DNA of 10,821 nt, from NCBI GenBank assembly GCA_027340195.1, contig DAHWNE010000445.1, positions 1 through 10,821 of the forward strand, in the 5' to 3' direction. This document shows, piece by piece, positions 1 to 7,444 of the stretch (its first letter is position 1; every line of letters starts with the position of its first letter). The notes under the pieces were generated by a model. The model worked only from the letters and a program-made list of their open reading frames with translations, had not been told where the DNA came from and did no database searches. This DNA comes from Acetobacteraceae bacterium. GTDB lineage: Bacteria; Pseudomonadota; Alphaproteobacteria; Acetobacterales; Acetobacteraceae. The translations under genes were made by a program, and so were the position numbers.

Positions 1-151
1 GCTGGCGGCGCGCTGGCCGGGCTACGGGTGGGAGGCGAACGCCGGCTACGGGACCGCGGCGCATCGGGCGGCGCTGGCACGGCTTGGGGCGACCCCGCAT
101 CACCGCGCCGGGTTCGGGACGGTGCGCCGTGTGATCGCCGCGTCCGGCTGA
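1..151 (+). CDS. rnhB: Ribonuclease HII, C-terminal fragment (5' end outside window)
   Basis: Reading from base 2, an open frame of 49 codons runs to a TGA at 149-151. The translated tail contains the block [18 protein letters not shown] followed by [13 protein letters not shown]. This matches the conserved C-terminal region of RNase HII, where a glycine-rich GYGT segment precedes a His-containing helix and a short 'P-x-H-R-x-(S/G)-F' block. RNase HII cleaves the RNA strand of RNA/DNA hybrids and removes single ribonucleotides from DNA. Its catalytic acidic residues lie upstream of the window and cannot be inspected. The protein ends a few residues after the last conserved motif, as in compact family members, so the C-terminus looks intact. 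It converges with the emrB-like gene, with only 9 bp between the stop codons and no visible terminator. The identification rests on about 50 residues but the motif is distinctive. Confidence 0.85.
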   Translation, partial: LAARWPGYGWEANAGYGTAAHRAALARLGATPHHRAGFGTVRRVIAASG

Positions 152-160
152 CCCGCCCGC

Positions 161-1696
161 TCAGTCGATCGCCGCGTGCGCTCCCCCGGCCGCCGCATGG
201 TCCGCGCGCCGCATGATCGGCAGCAGCACCAGGATCGGCAGCCCCAGCAGCGCCATCAGCCAGAAATCATTGTTGTAGCCGATGATCTGCGACTGCGTGT
301 CCACCATCGCGTTCAACATGGTGGCGCCATGCGCGGTGGTCGGGTTGAGGTGCTGCGCGATCGCCGGCGTCCAGTCCAGCGCCCGGTTCAGCGGCGAGCC
401 GAACGGCGCGAGCGCGGCGTGCTCGGTCTCCTCGCTGTGGGTCAGCAGGGTCTCGAAGATGGAGATGCCGAGCGCGCTGCCGATATTGCGCAGCAGCGAG
501 AACAGCGCCGTGCCCTCGTATCGTAGCTTCCCGGGCAGGGTGGCGAAGGCGATCACCGTGAGCGGGGTGAACACGAAGCCCATGCCGAAGCCCTGGATCA
601 CCGTGTTGACGAACAATTCGGTGGCGCTGACGGCGGGCGTCCAGCCCGACATGCGATTGAGGCTCCACCACATCAGCACCACGCCGACGCCGACCATCAA
701 CCGCGCGTCGATCCGGTCGAGAATGCGGCCCGCGACCACCATCGCCATCATTGTGCCGATGCCGCGCGGGGCCAGCAATATGCCCGCCACATCCACCGGA
801 TAGCCGCCGAGTTCCTGCAACCACGGCGCCAGCAGCGCCGAGGAGGCGAGCAGCACCATTCCCATCGAGAACATCGCCACCAGACCGGCAACGAAATTGC
901 GGTCCTTGAACAGCGCCACGCTGATGAACGGCTTCTCCCCGGTGACCATATGCACCAGGAACAGGTAGAGTCCGAAGGCGGCCACCACGCCTTCGGTGAT
1001 CACCTCGGTGGAGGCGAACCAGTCCTTGATCTGCCCGCGGTCCAGCATCAGCTGCAACGAACCGATCCCCACCGCGAGCGCGATGAAGCCGAACCAGTCG
1101 AACCGCAAGTTGGCCTGCGGCTTCTCCCCCGGCAGGCACAACCACAGCCCCACCGTGGCCGCGATCCCGAACGGCACATTGACGTAGAACACGTAGCGCC
1201 AGTTGTACCAGTCGGTCAGGTAGCCGCCCAGGGTCGGCCCCAGGATCGGCCCGACCATCACCCCCATGCCCCACAGCGCCATGGCGGCGCCGCGGCGTTC
1301 CGGCGGGTAGATGTTCATCATGGTGGCCTGCGACAGCGGCACCAGCGCCGCGCCGAACACCCCCTGCGCCAGCCGGAACATCACCATCTGGGTGAGCGAC
1401 CCGGCCGCTCCGCAGGCCATCGAACTCACGGTGAAGCCGATGATCGAGACCAGATAGACCTTCTTCTGGCCGAACCGCGCCGACAGCCAGCCCACCGGCG
1501 CGGTCATGATCGCGGCGGCGATGACGTAGGAGGTCAGGACCCAGGTGATCTCCTCGTAGCTGGTGGAGAACGACCCCTGCATGTACGGCAGCGCCACGTT
1601 GGCGATGGTGGAATCCAACGCCTGCATCAAGGTCGCCGACATCGCCGAGACGGTGATGATGGTGCGGAACGGCACCTGCGGGGTGGGCGAGGGCAT
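161..1696 (-). CDS. emrB: DHA2-family (EmrB/QacA type) MFS multidrug exporter
   Basis: This 511-residue protein is almost entirely hydrophobic segments, consistent with the 14 transmembrane helices of the DHA2 drug:H+ antiporter family (usual length about 500-520). Visible signatures are the TM1 motif LDSTIANVALP (about 27-37, with the conserved Asp28), the cytoplasmic loop motif A GWLSARFGQKKV (69-80), the antiporter motif C GPILGPTLGG (149-158), and WRYVFYVNVPFG (166-177), typical of EmrB proteins. It would sit in the inner membrane and export hydrophobic toxic compounds through the adaptor encoded just upstream. The ATG at 1694-1696 lies 4 bp after the adaptor's TAG, with no strong Shine-Dalgarno, which suggests translational coupling. 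The two genes are almost certainly one operon, controlled by the MarR-family gene ahead of them. The substrate cannot be deduced. The family assignment is very secure; the symbol is given by similarity and operon context. Confidence 0.93.
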   Translation of the reverse strand: MPSPTPQVPFRTIITVSAMSATLMQALDSTIANVALPYMQGSFSTSYEEITWVLTSYVIAAAIMTAPVGWLSARFGQKKVYLVSIIGFTVSSMACGAAGSLTQMVMFRLAQGVFGAALVPLSQATMMNIYPPERRGAAMALWGMGVMVGPILGPTLGGYLTDWYNWRYVFYVNVPFGIAATVGLWLCLPGEKPQANLRFDWFGFIALAVGIGSLQLMLDRGQIKDWFASTEVITEGVVAAFGLYLFLVHMVTGEKPFISVALFKDRNFVAGLVAMFSMGMVLLASSALLAPWLQELGGYPVDVAGILLAPRGIGTMMAMVVAGRILDRIDARLMVGVGVVLMWWSLNRMSGWTPAVSATELFVNTVIQGFGMGFVFTPLTVIAFATLPGKLRYEGTALFSLLRNIGSALGISIFETLLTHSEETEHAALAPFGSPLNRALDWTPAIAQHLNPTTAHGATMLNAMVDTQSQIIGYNNDFWLMALLGLPILVLLPIMRRADHAAAGGAHAAID

Positions 1697-1700
1697 CGGG

Positions 1701-2819
1701 CTACCGGAACAGATCGGACAGGTGCCGCTGGTGGCCGGTGTCGATCGAAACCTCCGCGCTCATGCCCGCCGACAGCGGCGGATCGCCGGGGCGCTGCTCG
1801 AGCTCCACCCGCAGCGGCACGCGCTGCACCACTTTCACCCAGTTCCCCGAGGAGTTCTGCGCCGGCAGGATGGCGAATTCCTGATCGGTGGCCGGGGCGA
1901 CGGATTGCAGCACGCCGTGCCAGACATGTCCGGGATAGGCATCGATGGTGATCCGCGCCTTCTGCCCAGGCCGGGCCCAGGTCAGCGAAGTCTCTTTCGG
2001 CTGTGCCGCGATCCACATGCCCTTGGTGCGCACCAGTCCGAAGGCGGGGGTGCCGGCGGCGAGGTACTGGCCGGGTTGCAGCTTGCTCACCTGCGTCACC
2101 CGTCCAGCGAAGGGCGCGCGCACCGTGGCGTGGCGCAGATCGCGCTCGGCCAGTGCCAGCCGCACTTCGGCGAGCTTGTAGGCCGGCATGGTGCTGATGG
2201 GGCGGATCGCGGACCCGCCCAGACGCGCCAGGGTGGCGTGGGCCGAAGCGGCGCTCGCGCCCAATGCCGCCTGATCGGCCAGCAGCTTGAACTTGGCGTC
2301 GTCATATTGCTGGCGGGTCACCGCATGGACGCGCACCAGCCGGGCATAACGGTCGAATGTGGCCTGATCGGCGGCGACCAGGGCCCGCGTCGCGGCCACC
2401 TTGCGCTCGGCGCGGACATAATCGGCCTGCATCGCGGCAATGATGAGCCGGGTCTGCGCCAGCTTCTCCCGCGCCCGCTCCACCGCCAGGCGGAACGGAG
2501 TCTGTTGCAGGCGGAACAGTACCTGCCCCTTGCGGACCAGCTCTCCCTCATGCACCGCGATGCTGCGGACCAGGCCGGAGACATCGGTGGTCACCGAGAG
2601 CACATCGGCCTGCACATAGGCGTCGTCGGTGGTGACGTAGCGGCCGCCGGTCAGCCAGTAATAGGTAACCCCGACCACCAGAACCAAAGCGCCGAGCGCG
2701 AACAGCGCGTAGCGCAGCCGCAGCATCCGCGAACGCCGGGTGATCGGGTGGGTGGCGTCGGCCCGCGGGGCGGGGCGGGATTCGGCGGGACCGGCGTCGG
2801 CGGTGGTGGCGTCGGCCAT
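1701..2819 (-). CDS. emrA: EmrA/HlyD-family membrane fusion protein of the efflux pump
   Basis: This 372-residue periplasmic adaptor has a short basic, Pro/Ala-rich cytoplasmic tail (1-35) and a single membrane anchor (about 36-56). The N-terminal half of a biotinyl-lipoyl-like domain includes TTDDAYVQADVLSV (63-76) and GLVRSIAVHEGELVRKGQVL (82-101). An alpha-helical hairpin follows (about 107-225), then the second lipoyl half VRAPFAGRVTQV (233-244) and a beta-barrel region with AILPAQNSSGNWVKVVQRVP (316-335), a block highly characteristic of EmrA. It would link the EmrB-like exporter to an outer-membrane channel. I chose ATG at 2817-2819 because GGAGG lies 7 nt upstream. A GTG one codon earlier (2820-2822) is possible but would leave only 4 nt. 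The start overlaps the marR stop in TGATG, sharing the A. Stop TAG is at 1701-1703. Length and domain order are normal for the family. Confidence 0.93.
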   Translation of the reverse strand: MADATTADAGPAESRPAPRADATHPITRRSRMLRLRYALFALGALVLVVGVTYYWLTGGRYVTTDDAYVQADVLSVTTDVSGLVRSIAVHEGELVRKGQVLFRLQQTPFRLAVERAREKLAQTRLIIAAMQADYVRAERKVAATRALVAADQATFDRYARLVRVHAVTRQQYDDAKFKLLADQAALGASAASAHATLARLGGSAIRPISTMPAYKLAEVRLALAERDLRHATVRAPFAGRVTQVSKLQPGQYLAAGTPAFGLVRTKGMWIAAQPKETSLTWARPGQKARITIDAYPGHVWHGVLQSVAPATDQEFAILPAQNSSGNWVKVVQRVPLRVELEQRPGDPPLSAGMSAEVSIDTGHQRHLSDLFR

Positions 2820-3268
2820 CACGCGACCTCCTGCAAGGCGGGGGCGGGGTTGAGCACGGCGGAAATATGCGCGAGCCCCGAGGCCAGCCCGTCCAGGGTG
2901 GCCGGCGGCAGACCGGCGGTCAGTTGGTGGGCGAGATCGCTCAGCGCCTCGGTGATCCCGGCGGTGAGCGCGGTCGCCTCGGCGCCCAGATGCAGGCGCC
3001 AGACGCGGCGGTCACGCGGGTCCGGGCGGCGTTCCACCAAGCCGCGCGCGGCCAGCCGGTCCAGCAGCCGGGCGACGGTGATGGGTTCCACATCCAGCCG
3101 CTGCGCCAATTCGCGCTGCGTCAGCCCGGGGTTGTGGGCCAGGATGGCCAGGGTGGAGAACTCGCCCCGCGCGAGGCCGCGGGCACGGGCGCGGGCGCCG
3201 GCCTCGATCCGCAGCAGGCGAGCGGTGTCGAACAACAGATAGAGCAGGTCCAGCGGATCCGGGGGCAT
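2819..3268 (-). CDS. MarR-family transcriptional regulator
   Basis: This 149-residue protein is the usual size for MarR regulators. A winged helix-turn-helix is visible. GLTQRELAQRLDVEPITVARLLDRLAARGLVER (48-80) covers the first helices and the recognition helix (about 61-75). The wing follows at RPDPRDRRVWRLHLG (81-95), with the Asp-Arg-Arg turn typical of the family. The flanking N- and C-terminal helices would form the dimer interface. It is the first gene of the efflux operon, and its TGA overlaps the adaptor start. By analogy with EmrR/MarR it probably represses this operon until a lipophilic ligand binds. The ATG at 3266-3268 has no clear Shine-Dalgarno in the short leader, so translation may use a weak or leader-poor start. 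The AT-rich palindromic stretch immediately upstream is the likely binding site. The family is certain; ligand and regulon are unknown. Confidence 0.9.
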   Translation of the reverse strand: MPPDPLDLLYLLFDTARLLRIEAGARARARGLARGEFSTLAILAHNPGLTQRELAQRLDVEPITVARLLDRLAARGLVERRPDPRDRRVWRLHLGAEATALTAGITEALSDLAHQLTAGLPPATLDGLASGLAHISAVLNPAPALQEVA

Positions 3269-3276
3269 GGCGGCCG

Positions 3277-3311
3277 TATCAATTGACTATGGTAGACCGC
3301 TATATAGTAAG
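3277..3311. promoter_or_regulatory. Candidate MarR operator and divergent promoter region
   Basis: An abrupt AT-rich island lies in otherwise GC-rich sequence, between the divergent marR gene and the amidohydrolase gene. It contains the 8-bp palindrome TCAATTGA (3279-3286), the dyad CTATGGTAG (3287-3295) and the 8-bp palindrome CTATATAG (3300-3307). ACTAT (3286-3290) and ATAGT (3304-3308) form a wider inverted repeat. A TTGACT (3283-3288) and TATAGT (3303-3308) resemble -35 and -10 elements on the plus strand, but their 14-bp spacing is too short for a standard promoter, so exact promoter positions are unresolved. MarR regulators commonly bind AT-rich dyads overlapping their own promoter, so control of the efflux operon from here is likely. 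Control of the plus-strand gene is possible. Confidence 0.5.
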
Positions 3312-3420
3312 CTTTCGCCATGGGGTGAGCGGCGAGATTCGCCCCCCGGGCATGATGCTGGCGCATGGCCCCTCCCGAACGGGGCTTCCCGCCGGACCAA
3401 GTGGGGGGCATGATCGGCCG

Positions 3421-4614
<1,194 letters not shown>

Positions 4615-4654
4615 GCTCCCGCGCGCCGCCGCCCCCCTGGGAATCCCCTGGCGA

Positions 4655-6022
4655 TCATCCGGCTTCCGGCACCAGCAGGCCCGCAAGCTCCGCGGTATCC
4701 GGCGCCTCGGCCAGCCGCATGATCGCGCCATGCAGCCGCTCCGACCGCGCCTGCCCCAGCACGCCCGCGCAATTGCCGAGGAACTTGTCCTTGAGCTCGG
4801 CATCGCTCAGCGGCGCACCGGGATCGCCCTTCGGCAGCAGCACCGTTTCCTGGAACCGGGCCCCGTCCTCGGTCTCGATCGTCACGCGCGCCGGGAACTT
4901 GTCGGGATAGAGGCGATTCAGTTCGGGGTCCGCGATCACCTCGGTCCGCTCCAGCACCCGCCGGACCAGCGGATCGGCGATTCGTCCCGGCGCGAACTGG
5001 GCCTGCGTCAGGGCGCCGTCCACCGCCGCCACCGCGACGCAATACGGCACCGAGACCCGCGCCGACATCACCGAATCGACCGTCTTGTTGGAGAAATGCG
5101 TGCGCACGGTCTCGTAGGTCTCGATCGTGACGCGGCAGATGCGCGCCGGGTCGGGGGCATCGCGCGCGACGATCGCAAGGGTCGCCTGGATCGGCGAATG
5201 GCTGGCCAGAATCGAGGGGAAATATTTGAACCCGTTCTGCAGAATCTCCCACTCCCGCCCCAGCCCCGCGATCAGCGCCGCCGGCTTCGGATCGAGCGAG
5301 AACGCCGCGAGATATCCCTTGGGATGTTCGAGAATCGTGGGGGGGCTGGTGGCGCCGAGCGCGGCGAGTTCGGCGGAGAGGATCCCGTTCAGCGCCGCCT
5401 TGCCCGGGTGGATGCTTTTCGTCATGTCGCCGGATTCGAAGAACGTATTGAGTCCGGCCGCCTGCGTCCCGGCCAGGCCTAGCGTGCGTAGCGTCGCATC
5501 GGTATCCAGGCCCATGGCGCGCGCAGCACTTGCCGCCGCGCCGAAGGTGCCGTTGGTGGCGGTGGAATGCCAGAATCGATAATGCGTCGGCATGACCGCC
5601 ATGCCGACCCGCACCGCAACCTCGTAGCCGGCGACCAGGGCGACCAACAGCTCCCTTCCCGACAAGCCGTTTGTCTCGGCCAGCGCCAGGCTGGTCGGGA
5701 CCACGACCGAGCCGACATGCAGCAACGCCCGCTTGTGGGTATCGTCGTTGTCGGCCGCGTTGACCAACATGCCGTTGGCGAGCGCGGCGAAGGCCGGGTG
5801 CGAGGCGCTCCCGCGCACGCCGATCACGCCGGCGCCCGGGCGGGCATGGTAGCGCGCGGCGATCTCGCGCGCGACGCGGGCCTTCGCCGGGTCCTCGACC
5901 CAGGCCGCCATGGCGCAGCCGATCGCATCGAGCACGACGCGACAGGCCTGATGGATCACCGCCGGCGGCAGATCCTCGGCCCGTAGAGAGGCGGTGAACT
6001 CAGCGAGCGCTTGCGTGGTCAT
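4655..6022 (-). CDS. MmgE/PrpD-family protein (2-methylcitrate dehydratase / cis-aconitate decarboxylase superfamily)
   Basis: The 455-residue protein has the usual length and landmarks of MmgE/PrpD enzymes: LDAIGCAMAA (31-40), NAADNDDTH (88-96), LLHVGSVVVPT (101-111), WHSTATNGTFGAAA (151-164), SIHPGKAALNG (203-213), KYFPSILASHSPIQA (266-280) and VPYCVAVAA (325-333). In crystallised cis-aconitate decarboxylases the active site is built from Asp, His, His, Lys, Lys and Tyr. The likely equivalents here, Asp94, His102, His152, Lys208, Lys266 and Tyr327, are all present, so it should be catalytically competent. Members act on 2-methylcitrate, cis-aconitate, iminodisuccinate or related acids; sequence reading alone does not choose between them. 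ATG 6020-6022 is preferred because homology begins there and a GGGGGAG lies about 11 nt upstream. A GTG at 6053-6055 would add 11 residues without a ribosome binding site. It follows odhB by 87 bp on the same strand. Confidence 0.85.
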   Translation of the reverse strand: MTTQALAEFTASLRAEDLPPAVIHQACRVVLDAIGCAMAAWVEDPAKARVAREIAARYHARPGAGVIGVRGSASHPAFAALANGMLVNAADNDDTHKRALLHVGSVVVPTSLALAETNGLSGRELLVALVAGYEVAVRVGMAVMPTHYRFWHSTATNGTFGAAASAARAMGLDTDATLRTLGLAGTQAAGLNTFFESGDMTKSIHPGKAALNGILSAELAALGATSPPTILEHPKGYLAAFSLDPKPAALIAGLGREWEILQNGFKYFPSILASHSPIQATLAIVARDAPDPARICRVTIETYETVRTHFSNKTVDSVMSARVSVPYCVAVAAVDGALTQAQFAPGRIADPLVRRVLERTEVIADPELNRLYPDKFPARVTIETEDGARFQETVLLPKGDPGAPLSDAELKDKFLGNCAGVLGQARSERLHGAIMRLAEAPDTAELAGLLVPEAG

Positions 6023-6086
6023 CCCGGCGCGATCTCCCCCTTTCGCGCGGACCACCCGTCCGCGTATCGAAGAACGTTAGCGTCCC

Positions 6087-6109
6087 CCCGGCGCGGCCGG
6101 AAGGCCGGG
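6087..6109 (-). terminator. GC-rich hairpin just after the odhB stop (possible attenuator)
   Basis: CCCGGC (6087-6092) pairs with GCCGGG (6104-6109) across an 11-nt loop, directly behind the odhB TGA. An alternative inner hairpin GGCC-GGAA-GGCC lies at 6095-6106. No run of T follows on the minus strand, so this is not a textbook intrinsic terminator. It could reduce read-through into the MmgE/PrpD gene or protect the odhB 3' end. Short GC stems arise easily by chance in such GC-rich DNA, hence the low confidence. Confidence 0.25.
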
Positions 6110-7330
6110 TCAGATGTCCAGCAGCATCCGCCGCGGGTCCTCGATCTGCTCCTTGACCCGCACCAGGAACGACACCGCCTCCCGCCCGTCCACCACCCGG
6201 TGGTCGTAGGACAGCGCCAGATACATCATCGGCCGGATCTCGATCTTCCCGCCCACCGCGACCGGCCGGTCCATCGTCTTGTGCATCCCCAGAATGCCCG
6301 ACTGCGGCGGGTTCAGGATCGGCGTGGACATCAGCGAGCCATAGACCCCGCCATTGGTGATGCTGAAGGTGCCACCGGCGAGCTCCTCCAGCTTCAGCGT
6401 CCCCTCCCGGGCCCGCTTGCCGAAATCGGCGATGCTGCGCTCGATCTCGGCGAGGCCCATCGCGTCGGCGTCGCGGATCACCGGCACCACCAGCCCGGCG
6501 GCGCCGCCGACCGCGATGCCCATGTGGACGTAGTGCTTATAGACCAGATCCTCTCCGTCGATCTCGGCATTGACGGCCGGGAACTCCTGCAACGCGCGGA
6601 CGCAGGCGCGGACGAAGAAGCCCATGAAGCCCAGCCGCACGCCGCCGTGCTTCTTCTCGAACGCATCCCGGTATTCGGCGCGCAGCGCCAGTACCGCCGA
6701 CATGTCCACCTCGTTGAAGGTGGTCAGCATGGCGGCGGTGTTCTGCGCCTCCTTGAGCCGCGCGGCGATGGTCCGCCGCAGCCGGGTCATGCGCACCCGC
6801 TCCTCCCGCGCATCCGGCGCGCGCGGCGGCTTCGGCGCCGGGGCGGGCGCGGCCGGGGCAGGCCGGGCGAGGAAGGCCAGCACGTCGCCCTTGGTCAGCC
6901 GCCCATCCTTGCCCGAGCCGGCGCCGAGGGCAGCGGGGCTCAGCGCGTGCTCCTCGATCAGCTTCGCCGCCGCCGGCAGCGGGGCGGGGGAAGCGGCGGG
7001 CGCCGGTGCGGGAGTGGGAGCCGGCGCGGCGGGGCGGGAGACCGGTCCCGGCGGCGCCGGCGGCAGCGTCACCCCGGCCGGGCGGGCGGGCGCGCCGGCT
7101 TCCAGCACCCCCAGCACCGCGCCCACCGCCACTTCCGCGCCCTGTTCGGCGCTGATCGTGGCCAGCGTGCCGGCGGCCGGGGCGTTGACCTCCACCGTGA
7201 CCTTGTCGGTCTCGAGCTCCACCAGCGGCTCGTCGGCGGCCACCGCCTCGCCGGCGGCTTTCAGCCAGCGCGCGACGGTCGCGGTGGTAACGCTCTCGCC
7301 CAGGCTGGGGACGGTGATCACGGTCGCCAT
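6110..7330 (-). CDS. odhB: Dihydrolipoyllysine-residue succinyltransferase, E2 of 2-oxoglutarate dehydrogenase
   Basis: The 406-residue protein has the complete E2 layout. A single lipoyl domain (1-77) carries the lipoylated Lys43 in [11 protein letters not shown]. An Ala/Pro linker (about 79-121) leads to a peripheral subunit-binding domain (about 123-156, with [13 protein letters not shown]). After a second Ala/Pro linker comes the catalytic acyltransferase domain (about 175-406), ending with YDHRVVDG (375-382), which holds the catalytic His377 and Asp381. It transfers the succinyl group from lipoamide to CoA and forms the structural core of the complex. The FNEVDMS segment (205-211) and the linker style favour the succinyl- over the acetyltransferase, and adjacency to odhA confirms this. 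ATG 7328-7330 is chosen because GGAGA sits 6 nt upstream and the lipoyl domain begins at once. The frame is open back to 7396, but the additional 22 residues are low-complexity. Known also as sucB. Confidence 0.96.
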   Translation of the reverse strand: MATVITVPSLGESVTTATVARWLKAAGEAVAADEPLVELETDKVTVEVNAPAAGTLATISAEQGAEVAVGAVLGVLEAGAPARPAGVTLPPAPPGPVSRPAAPAPTPAPAPAASPAPLPAAAKLIEEHALSPAALGAGSGKDGRLTKGDVLAFLARPAPAAPAPAPKPPRAPDAREERVRMTRLRRTIAARLKEAQNTAAMLTTFNEVDMSAVLALRAEYRDAFEKKHGGVRLGFMGFFVRACVRALQEFPAVNAEIDGEDLVYKHYVHMGIAVGGAAGLVVPVIRDADAMGLAEIERSIADFGKRAREGTLKLEELAGGTFSITNGGVYGSLMSTPILNPPQSGILGMHKTMDRPVAVGGKIEIRPMMYLALSYDHRVVDGREAVSFLVRVKEQIEDPRRMLLDI

Positions 7331-7341
7331 GTGCTGTCTCC
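7331..7341 (-). promoter_or_regulatory. Ribosome binding site of odhB
   Basis: On the minus strand GGAGA (7337-7341) precedes the ATG at 7330 with a 6-nt spacer. This fixes the odhB start against the upstream in-frame ATG at 7396, which has no comparable site. Its presence shows that odhB is initiated independently, rather than purely by coupling to odhA 114 bp away. Confidence 0.65.
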
Positions 7342-7402
7342 GATGCCGGTATGACTGATCCTGCGCGCGCCGCCGCCCGCCACCCCGGCGCGCCATGACA
7401 CC

Positions 7403-7437
7403 CGCATGAATGGCCGGAGCGACGGGCCATTCGTGCG
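7403..7437 (-). promoter_or_regulatory. Intercistronic stem-loop between odhA and odhB
   Basis: CGCATGAATGGCC (7403-7415) and GGCCATTCGTGCG (7425-7437) form an inverted repeat of 13 positions with a single imperfect pair, enclosing a 9-nt loop. The inner 8 pairs, GAATGGCC/GGCCATTC, are perfect. It begins 7 nt after the odhA TAA in the transcript. No T run follows, so a rho-independent terminator is unlikely. A role as an mRNA-stabilising or processing hairpin, or as a partial attenuator setting the OdhA to OdhB ratio, would fit the position. In the odhAB transcript the imperfect position is an A-C mismatch; on the opposite strand it would be a G-U pair. Confidence 0.6.
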
Positions 7438-7444
7438 GGGGGCA

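Noticed and set aside
28..216. Small plus-strand frame of 62 codons at the left edge
   Set aside because: It overlaps the rnhB tail in another frame, and the RNase HII motif is clear in the rnhB frame.
1563..3242. Open plus-strand frame of 559 codons antisense to marR, emrA and part of emrB
   Set aside because: It spans three well-supported minus-strand genes, has no family motifs and no plausible ribosome binding site. It is the same composition artefact.
4615..4654. Possible bidirectional terminator between the M20 hydrolase and MmgE/PrpD genes
   Set aside because: Only a CCCCTGG direct repeat (4634-4640 and 4645-4651) is visible. There is no usable stem and no T run on either strand.
7061..7130. 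Repetitive Ala/Pro coding stretch in odhB considered as a DNA repeat
   Set aside because: It encodes the flexible linker after the lipoyl domain, which is normal for E2 proteins. The low complexity follows from Ala and Pro codons in GC-rich DNA.
6011..7354. Open plus-strand frame of 447 codons antisense to odhB
   Set aside because: The low-complexity, Gly/Arg-rich translation mirrors the Ala/Pro linkers of odhB. The odhB frame carries all expected domains.
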